A stretch of DNA of 64,000 nt, taken from contig NZ_JACHZR010000003.1 of NCBI RefSeq assembly GCF_014193695.1, positions 558,001 through 622,000 on the forward strand. Direction: 5' to 3'. The stretch is from Rhizobium sp. BK316. Its GTDB lineage: Bacteria; Pseudomonadota; Alphaproteobacteria; Rhizobiales; Rhizobiaceae. Positions 8,331-16,900 of this stretch are shown in pieces; the first letter of the stretch is position 1, and each line of letters begins with the position of its first letter. The position numbers and the translations under genes are program-made. The notes under the pieces were generated by a model. It was not told the origin of the DNA, made no database searches, and saw only the letters and a program-made list of their open reading frames with translations.

Positions 8331-9128
8331 CTAAGAATTTCTATTCTTGGAAACGTCAGCCACCCAATTGTTCCAGTTTTTCGCGGAGCCGGCGAAGACA
8401 TTGATGTCGGTCGGCCCTTTGATGCCCGGAATGACGCCTGTCGACGTATATTGCCAGAAGGCCCAGCGACGGTCGGCATAGGTCACGTCGGGGTGTTTGG
8501 CGGTCGAGCGGACCCAGAAGTGATAGTCCTGGAAATAGCCGTCGAGATTTTCGCGGTGGAAATCGACAGAGGTGTAGATGATCGGCCGCTTGCCGTAATA
8601 GGCTTCCAGGCGATCCATGAAGCGCTGCATTTCGGAGCGAACCGTCGCCGGGTCGGGGCGGAAGCGGCAGGTCTTCGATTCTGCATTCCATTCCACATCC
8701 AGCACCGGCGGCAGGCGCATGGATTCTCTCGGAACATTGCGGATGAACCAATCGGCCTGCTCATCGGCAGACGAGCAGAAATAATAGAAGTGATAGGGTG
8801 CATGCGGAATGCCCGACGCGGATGCTTCGCGCCAGTATTCGTCAAAGCGAGGATCGACCCTGTCCTTGCCTTCGGTCGCCTTGATGAAGGCAAAGGCGAC
8901 GCCCGACTTGCGCACTGTCTGCCAGTCGATATCGCCCTGCCATTTGGAAATGTCGATGCCGTGGATGGCGTTTTGCTGCGGCTGCCTGGGACCGAAATCC
9001 TGGGGATCGGTATCCTTGAAGCGGGTCTTCGGCTTTATGGAGGCGGTTTCGAGATAATCGTAACCCGTGGAACTGCAACCGGCGAGCATCAGGGCAAGCG
9101 GCAGGACGCAAAACAAAAGCCGACGCAT
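8331..9128 (-). CDS. GH25 family lysozyme, predicted lipoprotein
   Basis: A 265-residue protein starting MRRLLF with lipobox LAGC (Cys18). The GH25 (Chalaropsis-type muramidase) domain runs from GIDISKWQGDIDW near 57, through FAFIKATEG and YHFYYFCSS, to PVLDVEW, where Asp144 and Glu146 are the predicted catalytic acids. GH25 enzymes hydrolyse the beta-1,4 MurNAc-GlcNAc bond. The start at 9128 is chosen over 9161 because it puts the signal sequence at the N-terminus. Retention on a membrane suggests wall remodelling, not secretion as a lysin. Confidence 0.92.
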   Translation of the reverse strand: MRRLLFCVLPLALMLAGCSSTGYDYLETASIKPKTRFKDTDPQDFGPRQPQQNAIHGIDISKWQGDIDWQTVRKSGVAFAFIKATEGKDRVDPRFDEYWREASASGIPHAPYHFYYFCSSADEQADWFIRNVPRESMRLPPVLDVEWNAESKTCRFRPDPATVRSEMQRFMDRLEAYYGKRPIIYTSVDFHRENLDGYFQDYHFWVRSTAKHPDVTYADRRWAFWQYTSTGVIPGIKGPTDINVFAGSAKNWNNWVADVSKNRNS

Positions 9129-9248
9129 GAATATTCCGTCGTGATGATGGATCTGCCCCACAGCCTGACCTTCGAAAACACGCGCCCAGCAGAGGGAACG
9201 ACCCTCTTTTCTGATATCAACGTAAAAAAATCGTTATTTACAAGCGAA

Positions 9249-9920
9249 TTATGAGCGCTTGCTGATGACAGCTGCTCGCCAGGCGTAGCCGCCGCCGATT
9301 GTTTCGAACGACAATCTCGCGCTGTTTTCAATGGCTTGCGCTTCCAGAACCTCGCGCAGATTGGCGCGGGGCGTGACGTGGAATTTGGCGAGCCAGGCCT
9401 GCAGAAGCTTGCGGAACCAGGCGGGCAGGCCTTCCTGCTGGCCGAAATCGACGATGTGGAGCTGGCCGCCGGGATTGAGTGCGGCAATCGATGCATCCAC
9501 CGCACGCTCCCAATCCGGGATCATCGACAGCGCGTAGGAAATAAGGATACGGTCGAACCCGGTGACGCCAAATTCGCGCGGCGTATAGGCGGTGGCATCC
9601 GCCACCCGGAAATCCGGGACCGTCGCCTTGGTGGCAAAGGTCTTGCGGGCGGAAATCAGCATTTCCTGGGAAATGTCGAGGCCGTAGAGCCTGGCGGTCG
9701 GGAAGTGCTTGTGCGCGAGTGCCATGTTACGGCCCGTGCCGCAGCCGACTTCGAGCAGCGTGCCGCCCTGGGGGACGTCGAGATTGCGTATCGTGCGGTC
9801 GCGGCCGAGAAGATAGTATTTGCGGGTCAGGTCGTAGAAATGGCGCTGGTAGCGGTACATGCCGTCCATCAGGTCGGCATGTTCTTCGCTCTTGACGGTC
9901 ATCTCGCCGGATTCGCTCAC
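9249..9920 (-). CDS. btaB: BtaB, N-methyltransferase of betaine-lipid (DGTS) synthesis
   Basis: A 223-residue class I SAM methyltransferase with motif I LLEVGCGTGRNMALAHKHF near 55-73, then YGLDISQEML and GFDRILISYALSMI. Its GTG start overlaps the btaA stop (GTGA, 9917-9920), so the two are translationally coupled. In Rhodobacter and Sinorhizobium, BtaB adds three methyl groups to diacylglyceryl-homoserine to give DGTS. Assignment rests on this coupling to btaA. An in-frame ATG six codons on is a possible alternative start. Confidence 0.93.
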   Translation of the reverse strand: MSESGEMTVKSEEHADLMDGMYRYQRHFYDLTRKYYLLGRDRTIRNLDVPQGGTLLEVGCGTGRNMALAHKHFPTARLYGLDISQEMLISARKTFATKATVPDFRVADATAYTPREFGVTGFDRILISYALSMIPDWERAVDASIAALNPGGQLHIVDFGQQEGLPAWFRKLLQAWLAKFHVTPRANLREVLEAQAIENSARLSFETIGGGYAWRAAVISKRS

Positions 9921-11161
9921 GCCTTCTTCCCGTAGATGTGGAAGCCGCCGTAAATCGCCGAGCGGTCCTGGGTGGTCATTTCACGCGACTGTTCTTCGAA
10001 ATAGTGCCACTGGTCGCGAATTTCAGGGGCGAGGCGGCCCTCGATGATGCTCTTTTCGGCTGCCGTGCGGAAGATCACGCGGGCGCCGTCGCGCGCCGTG
10101 CGGGTGATCTCGCGCCAGACATCGTTGAGCTGCTGGTCGGTCATCCAGTCCTGCGCGTCGAGCAGAATGTAGCGATCGCGCGAGGCAGCGGGCTCGCCGG
10201 CCAAAAGCTCGGTGAAGCTTGCATGATGGACGTTGACGCGGTCGACATTGGCGCGGATCACGTCATAGTGCTCCGGCTTCAGATAGGTCGGCAGCGGGCC
10301 TTCCTCTCCGTCTGCATAGCGGCGTGCGAAAGCCTGCCAGGCGAAGTAGTTGTCGCGCATCGGGAAATGACAGGCGAGCTTTTCCAGGCGGTGTTTCAGA
10401 ACCGGCGCAATGGAATTGTCGGCGGCAAGGCTTGCCAGCTCGTCATATTGCTGCGGCGGGATGCCGAGACCGAAGAGCGAGCTCTTGCGGTTGGTGATCC
10501 AGCGTACGACGGGCTTTTCGAAGAGGGGAGCGATCTGGTCGTCGAAAAACTGGCGCTGTTCGCGGATCGACCGGGTCTTGGTCATTTCCTGCAGCTTCAC
10601 GCCATGCAGGCGGGCGAGCAGGTGGGCGGCACCGATGAAGCGGCCGAGCAGGCCTGTTTCATAGATGTTACGGTTGAAGACGGTGACGCGACGACGACCG
10701 AATTTGCGGGTGTTCCAGTAGGCGCGAGTGGTCTCATCGAGGTTGGACGACAGGACGCTGTCGAAAAGCCGGCTGTTCGACTTCTCGTTCGGCATCGCCA
10801 GGAAACGTACGAGATCGGAATGGCTTGGCAGGTTCTTGAAAGCGGCAAGCTTCAGCCTGTTCAGCGCAATATGGTGCGGATTGAGGTCTACCACATCGAT
10901 CGAAGCAGGCGCCTTGGAAAGGTAGGCGAGCATATTGCAGCCGCCGGAGCCGATCGTGACGATGCGGTGATTGGGCCTCAGCTCCATCGCCTGCATATCG
11001 AGATCCGGGTCTTCCCAGATCTGCGGATAGACGAGGCCGGAGAAGAGAAGGCCGAAGAGGCGTTCGGAGAAGCCGTCCTTTGAAAAAGCCTTGTGGCGGA
11101 GAAGCGCTGCCTTGAGTTTCCGGTTCTTGCGGAAGCCGGTATCCGGTGCAAATTCCGACAT
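9917..11161 (-). CDS. btaA: BtaA, S-adenosylmethionine:diacylglycerol 3-amino-3-carboxypropyltransferase
   Basis: A 414-residue DUF3419-family protein. BtaA moves the aminocarboxypropyl group of SAM to diacylglycerol, the first step of DGTS betaine-lipid synthesis. The SAM-site-like segment IVTIGSGGCNMLAYL lies near residues 67-81, followed by VVDLNPHHIALNRLK; the C-terminal half includes HHASFTELL and RYILLDAQDWMTD. It heads the btaAB operon, with btaB overlapping by four bases. Rhizobia replace phospholipids with DGTS when phosphate is limiting, under PhoB. I looked for a Pho box upstream and saw no convincing pair of CTGTCAT-type repeats. Confidence 0.95.
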   Translation of the reverse strand: MSEFAPDTGFRKNRKLKAALLRHKAFSKDGFSERLFGLLFSGLVYPQIWEDPDLDMQAMELRPNHRIVTIGSGGCNMLAYLSKAPASIDVVDLNPHHIALNRLKLAAFKNLPSHSDLVRFLAMPNEKSNSRLFDSVLSSNLDETTRAYWNTRKFGRRRVTVFNRNIYETGLLGRFIGAAHLLARLHGVKLQEMTKTRSIREQRQFFDDQIAPLFEKPVVRWITNRKSSLFGLGIPPQQYDELASLAADNSIAPVLKHRLEKLACHFPMRDNYFAWQAFARRYADGEEGPLPTYLKPEHYDVIRANVDRVNVHHASFTELLAGEPAASRDRYILLDAQDWMTDQQLNDVWREITRTARDGARVIFRTAAEKSIIEGRLAPEIRDQWHYFEEQSREMTTQDRSAIYGGFHIYGKKA

Positions 11162-11357
11162 GAGTCTGTCACCTTTTTAGCGTTCAGGGCGTGTAACGCG
11201 CCTCTGCTACAGTTTGATGACGAGCCCTGTGGGCCAAAGCTTCCGCGTAAGCAGGCGAGGACTTCAGCGAAAATTGAAGCCGATTGAAAGGCTTCTTTTC
11301 GCTTCTCTCTTTTCGCGAGCCAAGTTTCCTGCTTCTCTCCGTTGCGTGGAGGATTGC

Positions 11358-12749
11358 ATGCGAGTTGTTCCGCGTATCTTCAAGGGCTTGGCCCTGCTCA
11401 TCATTCTCGTTGGTATAGGTGGAGCCATGTGGCTCTCCATCAGCCCGCCGGAGCTCCTGAAGGTGGGCAACGGCTATGCCGCCAAGATCGTCTGCTCCAA
11501 TGTCTTCATTGCCGGCCGTGATCCCGATGCCGTGCTTTACGACGATGTTCAGGCGCCTGGAAACCCGCTGCTGCGTCTGATGCGCGTCGAGGTCGATCAT
11601 GACAGCGGGCGGGTGACCTCGCGCTTCATGGGCCTGTTTGCGCCGAGCTACGCGCTTTATCGCGGCGCCCTCGGGTGCACGAGTGTGCCTGACGGGGATT
11701 TCGATGCCGCTGCTAAGGCCGCGCCGCTCTTGCCGGCATCGCGGGCGGGCGAAAACGATGCAGTCTGGCCGGACGGCGAGCGCGTCGATCCGGCGGCGGT
11801 CAATACCAGGGTCTCAGCCCTTCTGACGGACGCCAAGCTTGCCGGACCGGCGATGCGGGCGATGGTGGTCGTGCAGGACGGCCGCATTATTGCCGAGAGC
11901 TATGGGCCGGGAATAAGCGCCAGCACACCGCTGGTGGGCTGGTCGATGACGAAGACGGTCAATGCGGCGCTGATCGGCCGGTTGATGCTGTCGGGCAAGA
12001 TTTCCTTCGACGACACGCATCTGCTGCCGCAATGGGCGCATGATCCACGCCGCGACATCAAGCTCTCCGACCTGCTTGGCATGGAAAGCGGGCTTGCCTT
12101 CAACGAGGATTATGGCGCTGTCGCCGATGTGACGCGCATGCTCTACCTCGACCCCGACATGGTTTCTCTGCCGGCAGGTGCGCCACTGGTGGCTGCACCG
12201 GGCACGAATTTCCATTATTCCAGCGGTACGGCCATGCTTCTGTCGCGCATCTGGATGAATAAGGTCGGCGACCCGCAGGCGGCCTTCGATTACCCCCGTG
12301 ATGCGCTGTTTTCTCCGCTCGGCATGACGAGCGCAGTCTTCGAAGCCGACGAGCGCGGTACGTTTACCGGCAGTTCCTATCTCTATGCCACGGCGCATGA
12401 CTGGGCGCGATTCGGACAGTTCCTGCTGCAGGACGGCGTGTGGAACGGGCAGAGACTTTTGCCGGAAGGCTTTGTTGCGATGATGCGCACGCCGACGGCA
12501 AGTTCGGGCGGCCAGTATACGCAAGGCCAGGCCTGGCTCGCAGGGCCGGGCGGCGAGGCGAGTGCGGAGTTCGGGCTGCCGCAGGATACGTTCTGGCTGC
12601 AGGGCCATGACGGACAGTCGGTCGCGATCATTCCTTCGGCCAATCTCGTCTTTGTCCGCATGGGACTGACGCCGAGCTGGTTGCGCTACAGGCCGCAGGT
12701 AATGCTGAAGGAAATTCTCAACACGCTTCAGTCGGCAAAAGCCGGCTGA
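11358..12749 (+). CDS. serine hydrolase, class C beta-lactamase/EstB-like fold
   Basis: A 463-residue protein with one N-terminal hydrophobic helix (IFKGLALLIILVGIGGAMWL), so membrane-anchored or exported. The catalytic SxxK is SMTK near residue 196 (GWSMTKTVNAALIG), the second motif is Tyr in FHYSSGTAML, and GHDGQS stands for the third (K/H-x-G) box. These are features of the beta-lactamase superfamily, which includes carboxypeptidases, esterases and amidases; the His in the third box favours an EstB-like esterase or peptidase over a true beta-lactamase. The start at 11358 has GGAGGA five bases upstream. The substrate is unknown. Confidence 0.88.
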   Translation: MRVVPRIFKGLALLIILVGIGGAMWLSISPPELLKVGNGYAAKIVCSNVFIAGRDPDAVLYDDVQAPGNPLLRLMRVEVDHDSGRVTSRFMGLFAPSYALYRGALGCTSVPDGDFDAAAKAAPLLPASRAGENDAVWPDGERVDPAAVNTRVSALLTDAKLAGPAMRAMVVVQDGRIIAESYGPGISASTPLVGWSMTKTVNAALIGRLMLSGKISFDDTHLLPQWAHDPRRDIKLSDLLGMESGLAFNEDYGAVADVTRMLYLDPDMVSLPAGAPLVAAPGTNFHYSSGTAMLLSRIWMNKVGDPQAAFDYPRDALFSPLGMTSAVFEADERGTFTGSSYLYATAHDWARFGQFLLQDGVWNGQRLLPEGFVAMMRTPTASSGGQYTQGQAWLAGPGGEASAEFGLPQDTFWLQGHDGQSVAIIPSANLVFVRMGLTPSWLRYRPQVMLKEILNTLQSAKAG

Positions 12750-12775
12750 CGTTCGTCAGCGATGATGTCTTAGTA

Positions 12776-13744
12776 TCAGTAGTTGCCCTGGGCGATGTCG
12801 GTCATGCCCTTGCGCTTGGCGTCGTAATAGTAGCCGCGCGCATAGAGACGAACGGCGTCGTCTTCCTTCTTGTCGGCAACCTTCCAGGCGCCCTGCAGGT
12901 ATTTGCCGGCATATTTGATATTGGTCTCAGCGTCGAAGAGGCCGGCGGCACTGCCGTTATAACCCATCGATTTTGCAGTGTTGTACTTGATCTGCATGAG
13001 GCCGAAGTAGCCGCGCTTGTTATAGGCCTTGGAATTGTAACGGCTCTCGCGATGAACGACGCGGTGGAGCAACGACTCCGGGATTTCGTAAAGCTTGGAA
13101 TATTTGCTGATGAGCTTGCTGACGAGGCTCTTTTCGACGGTCGGCGCGTCGTCGCTGTCGTTATCGCTGAACATCGGCGGGGCTGCCGGCGGATCGATCG
13201 GGCCGGACTCATCGAAGCCGTAATCCATCGTGAAGCGCGGCGTGGTATCGACGGCGGCGAGCGCTGCGAGCGCGCCGTTCTGCGGCGTTGTGGCTGCGAA
13301 GGCAAGCTGCGTCGAGGGGCTGGCGGGCGAGCCCGGCCGCGGCGTCGGAATGACGGACTGGATCGCTGTCATCTCAGGCGTCAGCGGAATGGGGGCATAG
13401 CCATTGACGGTAACCTGCTGGACACCGCCCTGCATGGCGAAATCGCCAGCCTGCTGCTGCACGGGGGAGACGACATTCGGCATGGCGGCTGCGGTAAGAA
13501 CGGGTGCGGCGGCTGCTGCCTGGGGATTGAGAGTGGCGACGGCCTCGCCGGTTGCGCCTTCGGCAGTCGGAACCGCAGCCAGCGTTGCGTCTTCACCCGG
13601 CTTCGGCATGGGAATCACGGTCTGTGCGGCGGTCAGTTCCGCCTGAGAGGTATATTCGACGCTCGCGCATCCGGAAATGACACCGCAGAGCATGGTAGAC
13701 ACCACGAGACTGCGTTTCAGGCCGGAAAATCCGATCGCTACCAT
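12776..13744 (-). CDS. SLT-domain lytic transglycosylase, predicted lipoprotein
   Basis: A 322-residue protein with signal sequence and lipobox ISGC, Cys near 26. A Pro/Ala-rich, probably disordered stretch of about 170 residues contains three copies of a short motif (TVIPMPKPG, PLTPEMTAIQS, SVIPTPRPG). The C-terminal SLT domain (about 205-322) has the catalytic Glu in VHRESRYN, then GYFGLMQIKYNTAKSMGY and ETNIKYAGKYL. It should cleave peptidoglycan while tethered to a membrane, the linker letting it reach across the periplasm. It is convergent with the serine hydrolase gene, 26 bases apart. Confidence 0.9.
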   Translation of the reverse strand: MVAIGFSGLKRSLVVSTMLCGVISGCASVEYTSQAELTAAQTVIPMPKPGEDATLAAVPTAEGATGEAVATLNPQAAAAAPVLTAAAMPNVVSPVQQQAGDFAMQGGVQQVTVNGYAPIPLTPEMTAIQSVIPTPRPGSPASPSTQLAFAATTPQNGALAALAAVDTTPRFTMDYGFDESGPIDPPAAPPMFSDNDSDDAPTVEKSLVSKLISKYSKLYEIPESLLHRVVHRESRYNSKAYNKRGYFGLMQIKYNTAKSMGYNGSAAGLFDAETNIKYAGKYLQGAWKVADKKEDDAVRLYARGYYYDAKRKGMTDIAQGNY

Positions 13745-13859
13745 TCTCTCACTTTCGTGAATCGCGCCGCCCCGGCAGCGTCTTAAAAGTTATCAAATAC
13801 CTTAAGCCTGAGGGTAGGCATTAACCTATTCGTGGCTTTCCGGCAACCACGGAATATTT

Positions 13860-14495
13860 CTAGGCTGCAATACGGCGATACCCGGCGGTTACGGCGCCGG
13901 CAGCGATGAGGAGAGTGCCCCCGGTGCGGTTGACAGCGCGCTGAACGCTGGCCTTGCGAATCAGGCCGCGCGCGGCGTGGGCGGCGAGCGCGTAGCAGGA
14001 GGCATTGATGGTGGCGAGCACGAGGAATGTCGCTTCCATGATCAGCATCTGATCGAAGAAGGGAAGGGCGGGGTTGAGGAACTGCGGCACGAAGGCGACG
14101 AAGAAGACGATGCTCTTCGGGTTCAGTGCCGTCACGACATAGGCATGCAGAAAGATCCGCAGGGACTTTTCTTCCGGCAGATTATCGTTGTCGGCGATGT
14201 GTTCGCCGACGATCGGGGCTCGCCAGAGCTTGATTCCAAGCCAGATCAGATAGGCGCCGCCGATCCATTTCAACACCGTAAACAGCGTCGCCGATGCGGC
14301 GAGCAGGGCGCCAAGGCCGAAAAGCGAGGCGGTCATGGCCGTGAAATCGCCGAGTGCCACGCCCGAAACGGTCGCAAGCGCCGTCTTCCGGCCATGCCCA
14401 AGCGCATAGGAAACGACCAGAAGAATGGTCGGTCCCGGTATGGCGAGCATGATGGCGGATGCGGCTGCAAAAGCGAGCCAGGCTTCAAGCGACAT
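13860..14495 (-). CDS. LysE/RhtB family amino-acid exporter
   Basis: A 211-residue membrane protein of six predicted helices. The N-terminal AIMLAIPGPTILLVVSYALGHGRKTALATVSG is the LysE/RhtB signature region, with LIWLGIKLWR at the third helix and a C-terminal GGTLLIAAGAVTAGYR. The family exports basic amino acids, homoserine, threonine or analogues by proton antiport. The exact substrate is not predictable. An SD-like GGAGGAG sits just upstream of the ATG. Confidence 0.92.
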   Translation of the reverse strand: MSLEAWLAFAAASAIMLAIPGPTILLVVSYALGHGRKTALATVSGVALGDFTAMTASLFGLGALLAASATLFTVLKWIGGAYLIWLGIKLWRAPIVGEHIADNDNLPEEKSLRIFLHAYVVTALNPKSIVFFVAFVPQFLNPALPFFDQMLIMEATFLVLATINASCYALAAHAARGLIRKASVQRAVNRTGGTLLIAAGAVTAGYRRIAA

Positions 14496-14552
14496 GGAAT
14501 CTCCTCCTATTCCCAGAGAACAAGCAAAGACACCATATTAGCCATCCGTCAA

Positions 14553-15764
14553 TCATGCCGCCCTGTATTTTTGCCCGATCTGGCTCATTACTTCGCCAAA
14601 CCATCCGGTTGAAAGATCAAATGGCTTGCCACCCTTGATGCGGGGAAATTCTATTGTGCGCAACTTGCCATTCTGCGCTTCGTCATGGCCGGTTACGCCT
14701 GAAATCTTGTTGAGGGCGCTTTCGACGGCGAGATCGACCATGCTCTGGATCAGGCGCAGGTCTTCGCCGTTTGCCGGTGCAGAGCGCGCAAAATAGCCGG
14801 ATTTCTGGACGAGCGAGCGCTCTGCATCGAGCAGGCTTGCGAACTGCTTCTGGAACCAGGCGCCGACATTGATCGTGTCGATCTTCACATGGCCGAAGGC
14901 GTCGCGCTTGACCGTCTCGCCGGCAGCTTCGCGCTCGGCGACGATGGCATCGAGGCAGGCGCCTTCCGACACGAAGACCGTGGCATGGCCGGTGCGGTCC
15001 ATGATTTCCTTCAGGCGCGCGGCTTCGGCATCGAGGTCGAAAGCCATTTCCGGCAGGTAGACGGCATCGATGCTCTTCATATGCGCGTTCATCATCAGGC
15101 CATCGACATATTCATTGCCTTTGGTGCGCTGGAGATAGGCGCGGGCGGTGGCGGCCGTCAGCCAGCCGCAGTGACGACCCATGACCTCGTGGATGACGAG
15201 CGTGCGCGGGGCGGCGGTCTGTTCATTGCTGACATTGTCGAAGAAATGCGCGCCGACCTCGGCAGCCGTCCAGGCGCCGAGCGACTGGCGGATCGGCACG
15301 ACGTCGTTATCAACCGTTTTCGGCAGGCCGACGACGGTCAGGTCATAGCCGTTTGCCGCGAGATAGGCGGCGAGATCCGCGGCTGTCGTATTCGTGTCGT
15401 CGCCGCCGATCGTGTGGAGGATGGTGACGCCGTCATTGGCAAGACGTTCAGCGGCAACCCGCAGCGGATTTTCGCCTTCCTTGACGAGGCCGCGCTTCAC
15501 GCAATCGGCGGCATTGGTGAGCTTCACGCGGCTGTTACCGATGGGGGAGCCGCCATAACGGTGCAGGAGCGGCGCCTTCTCGCGCATCTGCCCATTGATT
15601 TGAACGCTGTCGCCGAGCAGCACGCCCTGATAGCCGGACTTGTAGGCGATGAGTTCGATATCGGGTGCAACATCGCTATAGCGCTCGATGAGGCCGCCGA
15701 CGGCAGATGAGAGGCAGGGCGCCAGGCCTCCGGCGGTCAGCATTGCGACTTTCTGTTTGGCCAT
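14553..15764 (-). CDS. pfp: pyrophosphate-dependent 6-phosphofructokinase
   Basis: A 403-residue phosphofructokinase of the long PPi-type. GGDDTNTTAADLA carries the Asp-Asp that marks PPi-using enzymes (ATP-using ones have GGDG), and the fructose-6-P site PKTVDNDV is present, as is EVMGRHCGWLTAATA. It interconverts fructose-6-phosphate and fructose-1,6-bisphosphate reversibly with pyrophosphate. The start at 15764 has AAAGGAGGG upstream and gives the usual MAKQKVAMLTAGG. A palindromic repeat lies about 45 bases upstream, in or near the promoter. Confidence 0.93.
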   Translation of the reverse strand: MAKQKVAMLTAGGLAPCLSSAVGGLIERYSDVAPDIELIAYKSGYQGVLLGDSVQINGQMREKAPLLHRYGGSPIGNSRVKLTNAADCVKRGLVKEGENPLRVAAERLANDGVTILHTIGGDDTNTTAADLAAYLAANGYDLTVVGLPKTVDNDVVPIRQSLGAWTAAEVGAHFFDNVSNEQTAAPRTLVIHEVMGRHCGWLTAATARAYLQRTKGNEYVDGLMMNAHMKSIDAVYLPEMAFDLDAEAARLKEIMDRTGHATVFVSEGACLDAIVAEREAAGETVKRDAFGHVKIDTINVGAWFQKQFASLLDAERSLVQKSGYFARSAPANGEDLRLIQSMVDLAVESALNKISGVTGHDEAQNGKLRTIEFPRIKGGKPFDLSTGWFGEVMSQIGQKYRAA

Positions 15765-16192
15765 AATCCCTCCTTTGGCGCTCGATGAGCGACTGCGTGC
15801 AAGCTCAAGTCTTTGTTTTACGCATGTCGTTATCGCAAAACCGCTGCGCACTTTTGCGCGACATGCTTCAGGTAACGCATGGATGCGGCAGGGGAAGTGG
15901 CCTGTAAAGTAAAGAATTTACGAAAAACGCGCCTTTCTGCAGAGCAGGCGCCGGAAGCGGCGATATAATCGGTTCAAAGCCAGTTCCACCTATCCATAAG
16001 TGTTGTGGAAATCGTCGAGCGTTGTGCGAATACTGCAGAAGTGGCGGGCACAGCGGATGGTCGTGTTTGGGCGACCGTTACCGAATTGTGAAAACAGTTT
16101 TCGAACCTACGACCAATAGCTGCCTTGCAATGGCGACGATTATTTGGTCAAGGTGTTTCTTCCAAAACTTGCTGCATTGCGAGAAGATGACG
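15765..16192. other. intergenic region between pfp and the TerB-J gene
   Basis: A 428-base space between divergent genes. The pfp-proximal part holds a palindromic repeat (15809-15868). The rest is less GC-rich and has no convincing ORF, RNA gene or terminator; it probably holds both promoters. Confidence 0.6.
15809..15868. repeat. palindromic intergenic repeat, copy A
   Basis: CTTTGTTTTACGCATGTCG, then the core GCAAAACCGCTGCGCACTTT, then CGACATGCTTCAG. ACGCATGTCG pairs with CGACATGC, so it folds as a hairpin. Two further copies are at 34568-34630 and 54958-55017. Confidence 0.85.
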
Positions 16193-16900
16193 ATGTCTTT
16201 CTGGGAAAAACTGGTGAATGCCATTGGCAATACCGCGGGCAATGCGCTCTCCGCGGTGGTCGAGGCTATTCGCACGGTTTTCGAAGGCGATCCGGAGACG
16301 CGCCGCAAGGTTGCCTTCTCGGTGGCCGTCATTGCGCTGTCTGCCAAGATGGCGAAGGCTGACGGCATCGTCAGCGAGAAGGAAGTGCAGGCCTTCCGCG
16401 ATATATTCGAGTTTCCTCCGAGCGAGGCGAAGAATGTTGCGCGCCTCTATAATCTCGCCCGCCAGGACGTTGCCGGTTACGAGGCCTATGCCGCGAAGCT
16501 GTCAACGCTCTGCTCGACTTGTGCTGCCAATTGCCCGGTCCTGGAAGATGTGCTCGACGGCCTGTTCCATATCGCCAAGGCAGATGGGCTGATCCACGAG
16601 AAGGAAATGAATTTCCTGCACCATATCGCCGAGATCTTCCAGATGAGCGAGGCCCGCTTCGATCAGATCGCTGCACGCCACGTCTCTGATGGACGCGACC
16701 CCTACAAGGTTCTCGGGGTTTCGCCGGCAGATGACTTCCCGACGATCCGCCGCCATTATCATGTGCTCGTCAGCGAGCATCATCCGGATAGGCTGATCTC
16801 GCGCGGCGTGCCGGAAGAGTTCTATGTGATCGCCAATGAACGCATGGCAGCCCTGAACGACGCCTATGCGGCGATCGAAAAGGAACGTCGCGCCGCATGA
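16193..16900 (+). CDS. TerB-like and J-domain protein (DjlA-like co-chaperone)
   Basis: A 235-residue soluble protein. Residues about 35-150 form a TerB/tellurite-resistance-like helical domain with two acidic repeats (AKADGIVSEKE and AKADGLIHEKE) that resemble metal sites. The C-terminus (about 168-235) is a J domain: DPYKVLGVSPADDFPTIRRHYHVLVSEHHPDRL contains the HPD tripeptide needed to stimulate DnaK ATPase. E. coli DjlA has the same two domains but an N-terminal membrane helix, which is not obvious here. The start at 16193 has GAGAAG six bases upstream; ATG at 16187 is possible. The stop overlaps the next start (ATGA). Confidence 0.88.
   Translation: MSFWEKLVNAIGNTAGNALSAVVEAIRTVFEGDPETRRKVAFSVAVIALSAKMAKADGIVSEKEVQAFRDIFEFPPSEAKNVARLYNLARQDVAGYEAYAAKLSTLCSTCAANCPVLEDVLDGLFHIAKADGLIHEKEMNFLHHIAEIFQMSEARFDQIAARHVSDGRDPYKVLGVSPADDFPTIRRHYHVLVSEHHPDRLISRGVPEEFYVIANERMAALNDAYAAIEKERRAA

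Noticed and set aside
11162..11357. A Pho box before btaA
   Set aside because: CTGTCAC near the start codon and CTGTAGC further out do not form the 11-bp spaced pair of a PhoB site.
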